A DNA stretch of 64,000 nt from Paracoccus aminovorans. GTDB taxonomy: Bacteria > Pseudomonadota > Alphaproteobacteria > Rhodobacterales > Rhodobacteraceae. The notes beneath the pieces are model-generated. The model did no database searches and was not told the DNA's origin. It saw only the letters and a list, made by a program, of their open reading frames with translations. The stretch lies in contig NZ_LN832559.1 in the NCBI RefSeq assembly GCF_900005615.1, positions 1,270,837 through 1,334,836 on the forward strand, written 5' to 3'. Position 1 is the stretch's first letter. Each line of letters starts with the position of its first letter. A program made the position numbers and the translations under genes. This document shows positions 21,430 through 30,509 of the stretch, piece by piece.

Positions 21430-22974
21430 ATGAACAAACCCTCTTCCCGTCATCTTCTGACCGCTTCGGGCCTGGCCCTGCTGATGGCGTTCTCGCCGGC
21501 CGTCGCCCAGCAGGCCGCCACGCCCGGCGCCGATTCCGCGCAGGCCGCCGCCAACGACAACCAGCCGCTGGCTGCGCCCGAAAGCAAGGCGCGCCGCGAA
21601 AACGTCATGCCGGAAAGCTTTGCCGACCTGGTCGAGCAGGTCAGCCCGGCGGTCGTGAACATCACCACCACCTCGACCGTCTCGACGCCGCTCGCGCGCG
21701 GCCCGCAACTGCCCGAGGGCAGCCCGTTCAGCGACCTGTTCCGCGAATTCGGCTTTCCGGGCTTCCCGCAGGGGCCGGGGGGCAATCCCTTCGGCGGCCC
21801 GATGGAGGAACAGCGCTCGAACGCGCTCGGCTCGGGCTTCGTGGTCTCGCCCGAGGGGCTGATCGTCACCAACAACCACGTCATCGAGGGCGCCGACGAG
21901 ATCGAGGTCGAGTTCTTCTCGGGCAAGACGCTGCCGGCCAAGGTGATCGGCAAGGACGACAAGACCGACATCGCCGTCTTGAAGGTCGAAAGCAAGGATC
22001 CCTTGCCCTTCGTCAAGTTCGGCGACAGCGACAAGGGCCGCGTGGGCGACTGGGTGCTGGCGCTGGGCAACCCGCTGGGGCAGGGCTTCTCGGCCTCGAC
22101 CGGGATCATCTCGGCGCGCAACCGGGCGCTGTCGGGCAGCTATGACGATTTCATCCAGACCGACGCGGCGATCAACCGCGGCAACTCGGGCGGGCCGCTG
22201 TTCAACATGGACGGCGAGGTGATCGGGGTGAACACCGCGATCCTGTCGCCCAACGGCGGCTCGATCGGCATCGGCTTCTCGATGGCCTCGAACGTGGTCT
22301 CGAAGGTGGTCGAGCAGCTCGAGGAATATGGCGAGACCCGGCGCGGCTGGCTGGGGGTCAAGATCCAGCCGGTGACGCAGGACATCGCCGATTCGCTGGG
22401 CCTGGCCGATGCCAAGGGGGCCATGGTCACCGACGTTCCGACCGGGCCGGCGGCGGATGCCGGGATGAAGTCCGGGGACGTCATCACCAGCTTCGCCGGC
22501 GGCGAGGTCAAGGATCCGCGCGACCTGGTGCGCCGGGTGGCGGATGCGCCGGTGGGCAAGGCCGTGGACGTGACGGTGCAGCGCGACGGCAAGCCGGTCG
22601 AGCTGAAGGTGACGCTGGGCCGGCGCGAACTGGCCGAGGGCAGCGGCTCGGGCAAGATGGACAGCGCCAGCGAGGCGGCGAGCGACGTGATGGGCATGGC
22701 GCTGGCGCCGCTCACGCCCGAGATCGCGGCCGAACTGGGCGTCTCGCGCGAGATGCAGGGGTTGGTGGTGCAATCGGTCGATCCGACCGGGGCCGCCGCC
22801 GACCGCGGCCTGGCGCCGGGCGATGTCATCACCGAGGCGGGCCAGCAGCCGGTCGCCTCGCTGGCCGATCTGGAGGCGCGGGTCAAAGAGGCGCGCGACG
22901 CCGGCCGCAAGTCGATCCTGGTCATGGTGCGCCGCGCGGGCGAGCCGCGCTTCGTCGCCCTGCCGGTGGAATGA
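21430..22974 (+). CDS. DegP/HtrA-type periplasmic serine protease (Do family)
   Basis: The 514-aa product has a signal peptide (LLTASGLALLMAFSPAVAQQ), a trypsin-like domain with catalytic His (TNNHVIEG), Asp (KTDIAVLKV) and Ser (GNSGGPLF), and two PDZ domains (about 305-395 and 415-510). It acts in the periplasm degrading or refolding misfolded proteins. It may be DegP, DegQ or MucD in role. A purine-rich GGAAGGAG precedes the ATG. Two back-to-back terminators follow. Confidence 0.94.
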   Translation: MNKPSSRHLLTASGLALLMAFSPAVAQQAATPGADSAQAAANDNQPLAAPESKARRENVMPESFADLVEQVSPAVVNITTTSTVSTPLARGPQLPEGSPFSDLFREFGFPGFPQGPGGNPFGGPMEEQRSNALGSGFVVSPEGLIVTNNHVIEGADEIEVEFFSGKTLPAKVIGKDDKTDIAVLKVESKDPLPFVKFGDSDKGRVGDWVLALGNPLGQGFSASTGIISARNRALSGSYDDFIQTDAAINRGNSGGPLFNMDGEVIGVNTAILSPNGGSIGIGFSMASNVVSKVVEQLEEYGETRRGWLGVKIQPVTQDIADSLGLADAKGAMVTDVPTGPAADAGMKSGDVITSFAGGEVKDPRDLVRRVADAPVGKAVDVTVQRDGKPVELKVTLGRRELAEGSGSGKMDSASEAASDVMGMALAPLTPEIAAELGVSREMQGLVVQSVDPTGAAADRGLAPGDVITEAGQQPVASLADLEARVKEARDAGRKSILVMVRRAGEPRFVALPVE

Positions 22975-22986
22975 TCGCATGAAAAA

Positions 22987-23007
22987 GGGCCGGGGTTCGC
23001 CCGGCCC
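22987..23007 (-). terminator. Terminator of the ialB-type gene
   Basis: GGGCCGGG and CCCGGCCC form an 8-bp stem with a GTTCG loop; on the minus strand it is followed by TTTTT. It serves the minus-strand gene ending at 23050. Confidence 0.65.
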
Positions 23008-23016
23008 GACTGGAAC

Positions 23017-23042
23017 GGGGCGCCGCAGCGGCGCCCCTTTTC
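23017..23042 (+). terminator. Terminator of the DegP-type gene
   Basis: GGGGCGCCG and CGGCGCCCC form a 9-bp stem with a CAG loop and a TTTTT tail on the + strand. Confidence 0.75.
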
Positions 23043-23049
23043 GCATGGC

Positions 23050-23790
23050 TTACGGCTTGGGCGCCTCGGCCGCGGGGGCCGCAGCCGGCGCGGTCTCGGT
23101 CAGGCCCTTGTTGGCCTCGGCCAGCGCGGTCATGCCGGCGGTGAAGCCCTTGAGCGACAGGTTCAGCTTGACCATCTGCTCTTTCGGGGCGCCGAAGGGC
23201 AGCACCGAGACGGTGGCCTTGTTGCCCTTTTTCAGCGGCGCAAGCTCGGCGTCGGCCAGACCGATGCGCGAGATGCAGCCCACCTGGGCGCAGAGCATGA
23301 AGGGATAGCGGGCCTCTTTCGCGGCATCGACCTGCAGCCCCAGCCCGGCCTGGAGATCGGTTTCCAAGGGCGCGATGAAGGTGATCACGGCCTGCACATT
23401 GCCGGTCATCGGGATGACCGAGGCCTCGGCCACCGGCGAATCGTTCTGGTCCTTCAGCAGTTGGAACAGCTCGCAGGGGTCCTTGCCGTTGTCGGTCTTC
23501 ATGCAGCGCAGCGTCCAGTCGCCGTTGGTCGACTTGACATAGGGCTGGCCGACCTTGGGCTCGCCGTCGGCGGCGGGGGTCTCGGCCGGGGCTTCGGCGG
23601 CGGTGGCGGGCGTTTCGGCTGCAGGCGTCTCGGTGGCGGCCGGGGCGGCGGCGGGCGTTTCGCTGGCGGGAGCCTCTGCGGGGGCTTCGGCGGGGGCCGG
23701 GGTGGTCGCGTCCTGCGCCATCACGCTGGCGGCGGTGCCGGTCAGGGTGAAGAGGGCGGCGATCAGCGCCGCGGAAGTCCTATTTGCCAT
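23050..23790 (-). CDS. Invasion-associated locus B (IalB) family protein
   Basis: The 246-aa product has a signal peptide (ALIAALFTLTGTAASVMAQ), a low-complexity Ala/Pro/Glu/Thr linker (about 25-95) and an IalB domain (WTLRCMKTDNGKDPCELFQ; FMLCAQVGCISRIGL) with paired cysteines. The name comes from Bartonella; in non-pathogens the role is unknown, probably at the envelope. The repeated PAxxAEAP linker probably spans the periplasm. I start at MANRTSAAL (23790). Confidence 0.88.
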   Translation of the reverse strand: MANRTSAALIAALFTLTGTAASVMAQDATTPAPAEAPAEAPASETPAAAPAATETPAAETPATAAEAPAETPAADGEPKVGQPYVKSTNGDWTLRCMKTDNGKDPCELFQLLKDQNDSPVAEASVIPMTGNVQAVITFIAPLETDLQAGLGLQVDAAKEARYPFMLCAQVGCISRIGLADAELAPLKKGNKATVSVLPFGAPKEQMVKLNLSLKGFTAGMTALAEANKGLTETAPAAAPAAEAPKP

Positions 23791-24281
23791 GGTTCTCTTC
23801 CTTTGGTCCATGCATCGGACCCGCTCCTAGCACGGGCGCCGCGGCTTGTCAGGACGGATCGCGTCGGCGGCCGTCACCTTTGCGTGCCAAGGGGATATGG
23901 GCGGAAACCTGCGGCGGCGGGGCGAGAGCGGGCCCCGAAAAGCAAGGGACCCGAAGCGCGCACGGCACCCCGGATCCCCGAAATTTACCTTCCCTGCCGG
24001 ACTGGCCGGTCATCATTGATGCGAAAGCTAGAGGCAGGAAACTTGTCCGTCAACTACTCTATTCGACAGGTTGTGACATCGTGATGACCGCCGCGTGAAC
24101 GGGCTGGAGCGTCGGCGCGGGCAAAAAAATGCCGCGCCGGAGGGCGCGGCACAGTCCAACAGGGAGGAAGCCGGCCGCCCGCGAGAGCGGTGACCGACAG
24201 GAACAGACTGGCACAAAATCGTTGCGGTTGTATTGTCAATTTGCCGCAGGCCGCATTTTTTTGCCGATCCGAGGAGAAAAC
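23791..24281. other. Gene-free spacer between ialB-type gene and HerA-like gene
   Basis: About 490 bp with no convincing protein gene. Its right half holds a strong hairpin plus T-run on the minus strand (24124-24150), annotated as a candidate small RNA. The rest shows nothing I can name. Confidence 0.5.
24124..24204 (-). ncRNA. Candidate small RNA with anti-Shine-Dalgarno stretch
   Basis: Read on the minus strand: a perfect TTGACA (24239-24234), then 17 nt to a weak -10 (TTGTGC), then about 80 nt ending in an 8-bp GC hairpin (GCCGCGCC/GGCGCGGC, 24131-24150) and seven Ts. Between lies CTTCCTCCCTG (24164-24174), complementary to ribosome-binding sites, flanked by a small CCGC/GCGG stem. No protein gene feeds this terminator, which argues for a short RNA. 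The 5' end is a guess. Confidence 0.45.
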
Positions 24282-25862
24282 ATGACAGCAATCGTCGATC
24301 TGGCCGCCGGAACGGTCTTTCTGGGCGGCGGCGGAGAAGGTCATGCCCAGCCGCAGAACCTGCTGCTGAAATACGCCAACCGTCACGGGCTGATCGCGGG
24401 CGCCACCGGGACCGGCAAGACCGTCACCCTGCAGGTGCTGGCCGAATCGTTCTCGATGGCGGGGGTTCCGGTGTTCATGGCCGACGTGAAGGGCGACCTG
24501 GCCGGCATCGCCCGGGCCGGCGATCCGGAGGGCAAGCTGAAGGACGCTTTCGCCAGCCGGGCCGCGCAGATCGGCATGGCGCTGGACTATCAGGCCTTCC
24601 CCGTCACTTTCTGGGACATCTGGGGCGAGCGCGGCCACCCGGTCCGCACCACGCCGGCCGAGATGGGCCCATTGCTGCTGTCGCGGCTGATGGGGCTGAC
24701 CGACGCGCAGGAGGGGGTGATGAACATCGCCTTCCGCGTCGCCGACGAGGAGGGGCTGGCGCTGCTGGACATGAAGGACCTTCAGGCCATGCTGGTCTGG
24801 GTCGGGCAGAACGCCAAGGAGCTGTCGCTGAAATACGGCAATGTCTCGACCGCCTCGGTCGGCGCGATCCAGCGCGCGCTCTTGGTGCTGGAGGGCGAGG
24901 GCGGCGACCGGCTGTTCGGCGAGCCGGCGCTGGAACTGGCCGACATGATGCGGCTGGATGGCGCGGGCAAGGGCATGGTGAACATCCTCTCGGCCGAGAA
25001 GCTGATGAACGCGCCCCGGCTTTACGCGACCTTCCTGCTGTGGCTGATGAGCGAGCTTTTCGAGCAGCTGCCCGAGGTGGGCGATCCCGACAAGCCGAAG
25101 ATGGCCTTCTTCTTCGACGAGGCGCATCTGCTCTTCGACGACGCGCCGCCGGCGCTGGTGGCCAAGATCGAGCAGGTGGCGCGGCTGATCCGGTCCAAGG
25201 GCGTCAGCCTGTGGTTCATCAGCCAGAACCCGGCCGACCTGCCGGAATCGGTGCTGGGGCAGCTGGGCAATCGGGTGCAGCACGCGCTGCGCGCCTTTAC
25301 CGCCAAGGACCAGAAGGCGCTGAAGCTGGCGGCGCAGAACTATCGCCCGAACCCGGCGTTCGATACCGCCGAAGCGATCCAGGCGGTCGGCACCGGCGAG
25401 GCGGTGACCTCGCTTCTGGAGGCCAAGGGCGTGCCGGGGATGGTGCAGCGCACGCTGGTCCGGCCGCCGCTGTCGCAGCTGGGGCCGATTGAGGATGCCG
25501 AGCGCGCGGCGCTGAACGCGGCCTCGCCGATGGCGGCGAAATACGGTACGGCCCTGGACCGCGAATCGGCGGCCGAGATCCTGGCCCACCGCGCCGAGGA
25601 AGCCGCCGCGGCCAGCGCGCCGCCGGCAAAGCCGGGCGACGACGACCTGTGGTCGATGGAGGCACCGCACAACCGCGGCCGGCGCTACGATCCGAAGCTG
25701 CAGATCCCGCCCGAGCCGGCCGCAAAGCCGAGCCGGACCCGCGCGGGCAGCAGCGACTCGATCGCCACCACCTTCGGCAAGAGCCTGGCGCGGCAACTGG
25801 GCACCAAGACCGGGCAGGCCCTGGTGCGCGGCGTTCTGGGTTCGCTGTTCAGAGGCAAGTAA
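24282..25862 (+). CDS. HerA-like helicase / DUF853 ATPase
   Basis: The 526-aa product has Walker [13 protein letters not shown] (about residues 40-50), Walker [13 protein letters not shown] and a C-terminal DUF853-type region. The family (E. coli YjgR-like) is related to HerA/FtsK DNA translocases; its job is not established. A clear GAGGAGAAAAC precedes the ATG at 24282. The 3' end overlaps the convergent DUF6477 gene by 14 bp. Confidence 0.9.
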   Translation: MTAIVDLAAGTVFLGGGGEGHAQPQNLLLKYANRHGLIAGATGTGKTVTLQVLAESFSMAGVPVFMADVKGDLAGIARAGDPEGKLKDAFASRAAQIGMALDYQAFPVTFWDIWGERGHPVRTTPAEMGPLLLSRLMGLTDAQEGVMNIAFRVADEEGLALLDMKDLQAMLVWVGQNAKELSLKYGNVSTASVGAIQRALLVLEGEGGDRLFGEPALELADMMRLDGAGKGMVNILSAEKLMNAPRLYATFLLWLMSELFEQLPEVGDPDKPKMAFFFDEAHLLFDDAPPALVAKIEQVARLIRSKGVSLWFISQNPADLPESVLGQLGNRVQHALRAFTAKDQKALKLAAQNYRPNPAFDTAEAIQAVGTGEAVTSLLEAKGVPGMVQRTLVRPPLSQLGPIEDAERAALNAASPMAAKYGTALDRESAAEILAHRAEEAAAASAPPAKPGDDDLWSMEAPHNRGRRYDPKLQIPPEPAAKPSRTRAGSSDSIATTFGKSLARQLGTKTGQALVRGVLGSLFRGK

Positions 25863-26181
25863 GCGGCGCCCGCACGGGGCGGGGCGCGGCCTCGGCAGTC
25901 TCGGCCAGGATCGCGATCAACAGCAGGATATGGCGGTGGACGTCATAATCGGCGCGGCGTTCGCGTCGCACCGCGTCCAGCTGCGCCTCCTCGGCGCGCA
26001 GCCGGGCCAGGGCGACCCCGGCCGCCGGCAGGTCGTCGCATTTCAGCAGCCGGCGCAGGTCGCGGCGGCGGTTCCAGCCCGCCAGCCCGGCCCGTGCCGC
26101 CCGCACCAGAAGCCGCGGACGGCGCATCTGCGGTTGGCCGAGGCGCGGCTGGAAGGCGATCACATTGCTCATCATCGTCAT
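25849..26181 (-). CDS. DUF6477 family protein
   Basis: The 110-aa product is basic and Arg/Leu-rich, with a helical core ([37 protein letters not shown]). I recall it as DUF6477, a Rhodobacteraceae-restricted family of unknown function. It is divergent from a DUF6456 gene 212 bp away. Start at 26181 has a weak AAGGGA site; ATGs at 26175 and 26172 are alternatives. Confidence 0.65.
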   Translation of the reverse strand: MTMMSNVIAFQPRLGQPQMRRPRLLVRAARAGLAGWNRRRDLRRLLKCDDLPAAGVALARLRAEEAQLDAVRRERRADYDVHRHILLLIAILAETAEAAPRPVRAPLTCL

Positions 26182-26393
26182 GGCGGTTTCCCTTGCTGGC
26201 CGGAACAGGGAAAATTTTGCACAACCAATGCGTGTGTTGCGCCGCAGCGCCGAGCTGCGCGCGCCGCAGCAAGGAATATTTAGGAATTCTTAGCAAATAT
26301 CGCCGCATCTCGGCCTGATCCCGGTGCGGACGGGCAGGGCGTAAAACAACCCATAGGCGAGCGTCTGCCCGCTCGTTTGCAGGAAGCGAAGGA

Positions 26394-27578
26394 ATGACCA
26401 TGACGATTTTGACGGGAGATTTCGCCCCGGAAGCCTCGATCGCCGCTCTGCCTGGCGGCTTCGGGACCTCGGCCTTCGGCCCGAGCGATGCGGACGAAAG
26501 CTCCCAGGCCCAGGATGCCGACCTGGCGCTGTATCTGCGCCATGTCGAGGGCGGCGAGACCATCCGGGCGCTGGCACGCGAGGCGGGCTGCCACGCCTCG
26601 ACCATCCTGCGCCGCATCCGCCGCTTCGAGGCGCGGCGCGACGATCCGCTGGTCGACCAGGCGGTCGAGCGTGCGGCGGACCGCGGCCGGACCGCGAACC
26701 CGCCGTCGCCGGGCCGCACCGGCATGCGCCAGATCGCCCGCATCCTGCGCCGGCTGGCCGAGCCGGGGGCGCAGCTGGTGGTGGCCGAGGGCATGGACAA
26801 GGCCATCGTCGTGCGCGACGAGATCCGCACCGCGATCCTCGACCGCGAACTGGCCGAGCACATGGCGATCCGCGCCTGGGTGCAACTGCTGGGTCAGGGT
26901 CGGGTCAGCCGCTATGCGATCTCGGGGCAGGGGCGCGAGGCGCTGCGGCGCATCCTGGCCGCCCGGCGCGGCAATGCCCTGCCGCAGGACGAGGATTTCG
27001 CCCAGGCGGCGCCGGTGGCCATGGCCGAGCCGCAGGGCTGCGCCGAGGCCGCGGCCGAATTCGCCCATGCCAACCGGCACCGCCAATGGGAAGAGCGCGA
27101 GATCACCGACCCCGAGGACGGCCGCCGCCGCCGCACCCGGGTCAATATCGCCGAAAGCCCGCTCCTGATGCTGGCGCGGCGGCGCGAGCCGGACGGGCGC
27201 CCGTTCCTGGCCCCCGAACTGGTCGCCGCGGGCGAGCGCCTGCGCGAGGATTTCGAGCTGGCGCAGATGGGCCCGCGGGTGACGCAGAACTGGGACGGCT
27301 TCCTGACCTCGGGCATCGACACCTCGCGCGTGTCGGCCGGCATGGGCGGCGGCTCGGAAGGGGCGCGCAACCGGGTCGCCGCGGCGCTGCGCGAGCTGGG
27401 GCCGGGCATGGGCGACATGTGCCTGCGGGTGTGCTGCTTTCTGGAAGGGGTCGAGATGACCGAGCGCCGGCTGGGCTGGTCGGCTCGCTCGGGCAAGATC
27501 GTGCTGCGCCTGGCGCTGATGCGGCTGGAACGCCACTACCGCGAGACTTATGGCTCGGGCGCGCCGCTGATCGGTTAA
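26394..27578 (+). CDS. DUF6456 helix-turn-helix protein
   Basis: The 394-aa product has an N-terminal HTH-like segment (about 45-80: LYLRHVEGGETIRALAREA, then TILRRIRRFEARRDD), and a C-terminal DUF6456 region (ESPLLMLARRREPDGRPFL, ERLREDFELAQMGPRVTQNW, ELGPGMGDMCLRVCCFLEG). It is probably a DNA-binding regulator seen across alphaproteobacteria; target unknown. Its divergent partner is the DUF6477 gene. An ATG six bases later (26400) is an alternative start. Confidence 0.75.
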   Translation: MTMTILTGDFAPEASIAALPGGFGTSAFGPSDADESSQAQDADLALYLRHVEGGETIRALAREAGCHASTILRRIRRFEARRDDPLVDQAVERAADRGRTANPPSPGRTGMRQIARILRRLAEPGAQLVVAEGMDKAIVVRDEIRTAILDRELAEHMAIRAWVQLLGQGRVSRYAISGQGREALRRILAARRGNALPQDEDFAQAAPVAMAEPQGCAEAAAEFAHANRHRQWEEREITDPEDGRRRRTRVNIAESPLLMLARRREPDGRPFLAPELVAAGERLREDFELAQMGPRVTQNWDGFLTSGIDTSRVSAGMGGGSEGARNRVAAALRELGPGMGDMCLRVCCFLEGVEMTERRLGWSARSGKIVLRLALMRLERHYRETYGSGAPLIG

Positions 27579-27601
27579 GTTCCGGTCCCGGCCATGAAAA
27601 A

Positions 27602-27623
27602 GGGCGCCCCGGTGGCGCCCTTT
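27602..27623. terminator. Bidirectional terminator between DUF6456 and peroxiredoxin genes
   Basis: AAAGGGCGCC and GGCGCCCTTT pair across a 5-nt loop between the convergent genes; both sides have T/A runs. Confidence 0.8.
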
Positions 27624-27642
27624 CGTGTTTCCGGGGGTCGGA

Positions 27643-28209
27643 TCAGGCTGCGGCCTGCACCGGATTGGCGCGCAGCCATTCCAGCACCGATTCAGGCGAG
27701 CTGGCGCCATAGGGATCCTCGGGGCAGTCGTCGCAGCGGCCGGGTTCCTCGAACCAGGCCTCGATGCGGCCGTCGTTGACGATGGCGGCATAGCGCCAGC
27801 TGCGGGCGCCGAAGCCCAGGTTGTCCTTGCGCACCAGCATGCCGACCTGGTCGGTGAACGCGCCCGAGCCGTCGGGAATGACCTTGACGTTTTCAAGGTT
27901 CTGGCCCTTGGCCCATTGGTTCATCACGAAACTGTCGTTGACCGACATGCAATAGATCGCATCGATGCCCAGATCGGCCATTTCCGCGGCGGCCTTCTCG
28001 AAGCCGGGCAGCTGGTAGGTCGAGCAGGTCGGCGTGAAGGCGCCCGGCAGCGAGAACAGCACCACGCGCTTGCCGGCGAAGTAGTCGGCCGTGGTCATCG
28101 CCTGCCAGCGATAGGGATTCGGCCCACCCACGGATTCGTCGCGGACGCGGGTCTGGAAGGTCACGTCGGGAAGCAGATCGCCTTTGTTCATCTTTGGTCC
28201 TTTCATCAT
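27643..28209 (-). CDS. Peroxiredoxin (Prx5-like)
   Basis: The 188-aa product has the thioredoxin fold with the peroxidatic cysteine motif PGAFTPTCSTYQLPG, and later FGARSWRYAAIVNDG. It reduces peroxides, using glutathione/glutaredoxin or thioredoxin as donor. Extra C-terminal cysteines (GRCDDCPEDP) may form a disulfide or bind metal. I start at 28209 because GGAGGAGCGG precedes ATGATG; MNKGDLLPDV at 28191 is an alternative. Confidence 0.9.
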   Translation of the reverse strand: MMKGPKMNKGDLLPDVTFQTRVRDESVGGPNPYRWQAMTTADYFAGKRVVLFSLPGAFTPTCSTYQLPGFEKAAAEMADLGIDAIYCMSVNDSFVMNQWAKGQNLENVKVIPDGSGAFTDQVGMLVRKDNLGFGARSWRYAAIVNDGRIEAWFEEPGRCDDCPEDPYGASSPESVLEWLRANPVQAAA

Positions 28210-28332
28210 CCGCTCCTCCCTCAGGCCGATGCTGCGGTGCGGCATCGACGGGGTCTAGATGCACACTGCATGGGCGTTGATCAAGGGGTGAAAAGGTCTT
28301 AGGTTCGGCGGAAATCAGCAAAGGATGCCGAC

Positions 28333-29280
28333 ATGGCGGACATGCCCCCGGTTCTGCGCCACCCCGAGAAGGCCCATCGCCCCGACCAGTCCCAGCCCAA
28401 GAAGCCGGACTGGATCCGGGTCAAGGCGCCGACCAGCCAGGGCTACAAGGACACGCGCGACCTGCTGCGCGAGCATCGCCTGTCCACCGTCTGCGAAGAG
28501 GCGGGCTGTCCCAACGTCGGCGAATGCTGGAGCCAGGGCCACGCCACCATGATGATCATGGGCGAGATCTGCACCCGCGGCTGTTCCTTCTGCAACGTCC
28601 AGACCGGCAAGCCCAATGCGCTGGACGCCTTCGAGCCGGGCCGCGTCGCCCATGCCGTGCAGAAGCTGGGGCTGAACCATGTCGTGCTGACCTCGGTCGA
28701 CCGCGACGACCTGGACGACGGCGGCGCCGAGCATTTCGCCCAGACCATCCGCGCCATTCGCCACCGCTCGCCCAAGTCCACCATCGAGGTGCTGACGCCC
28801 GACTTCCTGAAGTCAAAGCCCGGCGCGCTGGAAACGGTGGTCGAGGCGCGGCCCGACGTCTTCAACCACAACCTGGAAACCGTGCCCGGGCTTTACCCGA
28901 CCGTGCGGCCCGGCGCGCGCTATTTCCACTCGCTGCGGCTGTTGCAGCGCGTCAAGGAACTGGATCCCGGCATGTTCACCAAGTCGGGGATCATGGTCGG
29001 CCTTGGCGAGGATCGGCAGGGCGTCTTGCAGGTCATGGACGACATGCGCGCCGCCGACATCGACTTCATGACCATCGGGCAATACCTGCAGCCGACGCCG
29101 AAGCATCACCGCGTCGACCGCTTCGTCACCCCCGAGGAGTTCAAGAGCTATGAGAAGGCCGCCTATGGCAAGGGCTTCCTGATGGTCTCGGCGACGCCGC
29201 TGACGCGGTCCTCGTATCACGCCGGCGACGATTTCGCGCGGATGCGCACGGCGCGGATGGAGAAGCTGGGCCGCGCCTGA
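28333..29280 (+). CDS. lipA: Lipoyl synthase
   Basis: The 315-aa radical-SAM product has the auxiliary cluster cysteines ([13 protein letters not shown]), the SAM cluster motif [10 protein letters not shown] and the C-terminal [10 protein letters not shown] with the conserved serine ligand. It inserts two sulfurs into octanoyl groups to make lipoate for 2-oxoacid dehydrogenases. lipB is not adjacent. The mosaic accessory island begins right after its stop. Confidence 0.97.
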   Translation: MADMPPVLRHPEKAHRPDQSQPKKPDWIRVKAPTSQGYKDTRDLLREHRLSTVCEEAGCPNVGECWSQGHATMMIMGEICTRGCSFCNVQTGKPNALDAFEPGRVAHAVQKLGLNHVVLTSVDRDDLDDGGAEHFAQTIRAIRHRSPKSTIEVLTPDFLKSKPGALETVVEARPDVFNHNLETVPGLYPTVRPGARYFHSLRLLQRVKELDPGMFTKSGIMVGLGEDRQGVLQVMDDMRAADIDFMTIGQYLQPTPKHHRVDRFVTPEEFKSYEKAAYGKGFLMVSATPLTRSSYHAGDDFARMRTARMEKLGRA

Positions 29281-29745
29281 CGCGGTCTCTTGCAAAAGCG
29301 CTTCGGGATTGTGCAGGAGGTGTTCCACGAGGTCTTAGGCTCCAGGCTCATTGAATTTGACCGCCGGAAGAGAACGATTGCGGCGAGCATGATCGCGGAG
29401 AAGGAAGTATCAGGGCATCGGCTGTCTCGTGTGGCGGCACGCCGCCAGTCCTTGAGGTGCCCGAACATGGTCTCGATGCGGTTGCGCCGGTTGTGGCGCC
29501 GCTTGTCGCATTCCACCGCCTTCTTGCGAATCTTCCGGCCTGGGATGCAGGCCCTTGTTTTTCAATGCATCCCTGGACCGGTCGGCGTCATATCCCCGAT
29601 CTGCCAGCAACCAGCCCGCCTTCGGCAGGCTGCTCAGAAGGGCCGCCGCGTCGGTGGAATCGCTCAGCTGACCAGCGGACAGGAAAAACCCGATCGGTCG
29701 GCCTTTGGCGTCGGCTCCGGCGTGCAGTTTGATGTTCATGCCCCG
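29281..29745 (-). mobile_element. IS5-family transposase remnant (frameshifted, truncated)
   Basis: On the minus strand the middle and C-terminal parts of an IS5/IS427-type transposase are readable in two frames: LHAGADAKGRPIGFFLSAGQ and LLADRGYDADRSRDALKNKG in one, then CDKRRHNRRNRIETMFGHLK with the catalytic glutamate in another. A frameshift near 29520-29560 separates them, and the N-terminus is missing. It is a dead remnant between lipA and a phage gene. Confidence 0.75.
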
Positions 29746-29803
29746 ATTTCACCGTGCCGCGCAGGATGCAGACCCGCAACCTGACCGGCATCGGAGAGCC
29801 GTA

Positions 29804-30340
29804 ATGCTGTGGGGAGCGTCACTCGGGGCGCTGGAACTGCGCAGCGAGGGCGGGGCAACTCGCCTTCGGGCCATGTTCCCTTATGGCGCGGAAACCGAAC
29901 TGGCAGCCGGGCGGTATGAGGTCATCGCGGCCCGCGCCTTCGCGGGCCGGATCGAGTGGGGCGAGGATATCCACCTGCTGGCCGGCCACGACTTCAACCG
30001 CCCACTGGCCTCGCGCGCGGCAGGCACCTTGCAGCTGCGCGACACCGATAGCGCCTTGCAGATCGAGGCCACGATTGACGGTCAGACCAGCTGGCCGCGG
30101 GACTTCCTTGCCGCCCATGCCTCGGGCCTGATCCGGGGCCTGTCGCCGGGCTTCCGCGTTCCCCGCGGTGGCGAGCGGATCGAGCGGCGCGCGGCCGGGA
30201 CGCTGCGCACCGTCACGGCGGCAGACCTGTTCGAGGTCTCGGCCGTCACCCGGCCGGCCTATTCGCAAGCCCAGATCGAGGCGAGGGCATGGGAAATCCA
30301 CCAGGACCGCCAGCCCTATCGCGGCCCGGCCTGTCACCTG
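29804..30340 (+). pseudogene. HK97-type prohead protease, C-terminally truncated
   Basis: About 180 residues match the U35 prohead protease family: the catalytic histidine region (IHLLAGHDFNRPLASR), the serine region (ASGLIRGLSPGFRVP) and DLFEVSAVTRPAY. The family trims the capsid protein during HK97-type head assembly. The frame then fuses into IS66 sequence near 30350 and ends at 30388, so the tail is lost. GGAGAGCCGTA precedes the ATG. Its upstream neighbour (portal/terminase in intact phages) has been replaced by an IS5 remnant. Confidence 0.7.
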
Positions 30341-30351
30341 ATCCCATTCGG

Positions 30352-30441
30352 CTGGCGCATTGCTGGGCGCACGCAAGGCGCAAGCTGAAAGAGGTCTTCG
30401 ACCGCGATGGCTTGGAGATTGCCGCCGAGGGCCTGCGCCAG
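30352..30441 (+). mobile_element. IS66-family transposase fragment
   Basis: About 30 codons encode HCWAHARRKLKEVFDRDG and EIAAEGLRQI, the conserved core of the IS66 TnpC protein. Both ends are lost: phage sequence precedes it and another IS fragment follows. Confidence 0.7.
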
Positions 30442-30509
30442 ATCGACGCCGACCGACAGCGCAGGATGGTCCCGCTCGATCATCCGCCGCCTCACTTTCC
30501 GGTCCACGG
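30442..30509 (-). mobile_element. Possible IS3-family OrfB fragment
   Basis: The minus strand encodes RKVRRRMIERDHPALSV, which resembles the N-terminus of IS3-family OrfB (MI.RDHP.LS). It is only ~20 residues and squeezed between IS66 and IS5 sequence. Confidence 0.35.

Noticed and set aside
24028..24291. Small protein gene on the - strand (87 codons)
   Set aside because: It crosses a strong terminator hairpin and overlaps the HerA-like start; composition not protein-like. A small RNA explains the region better.
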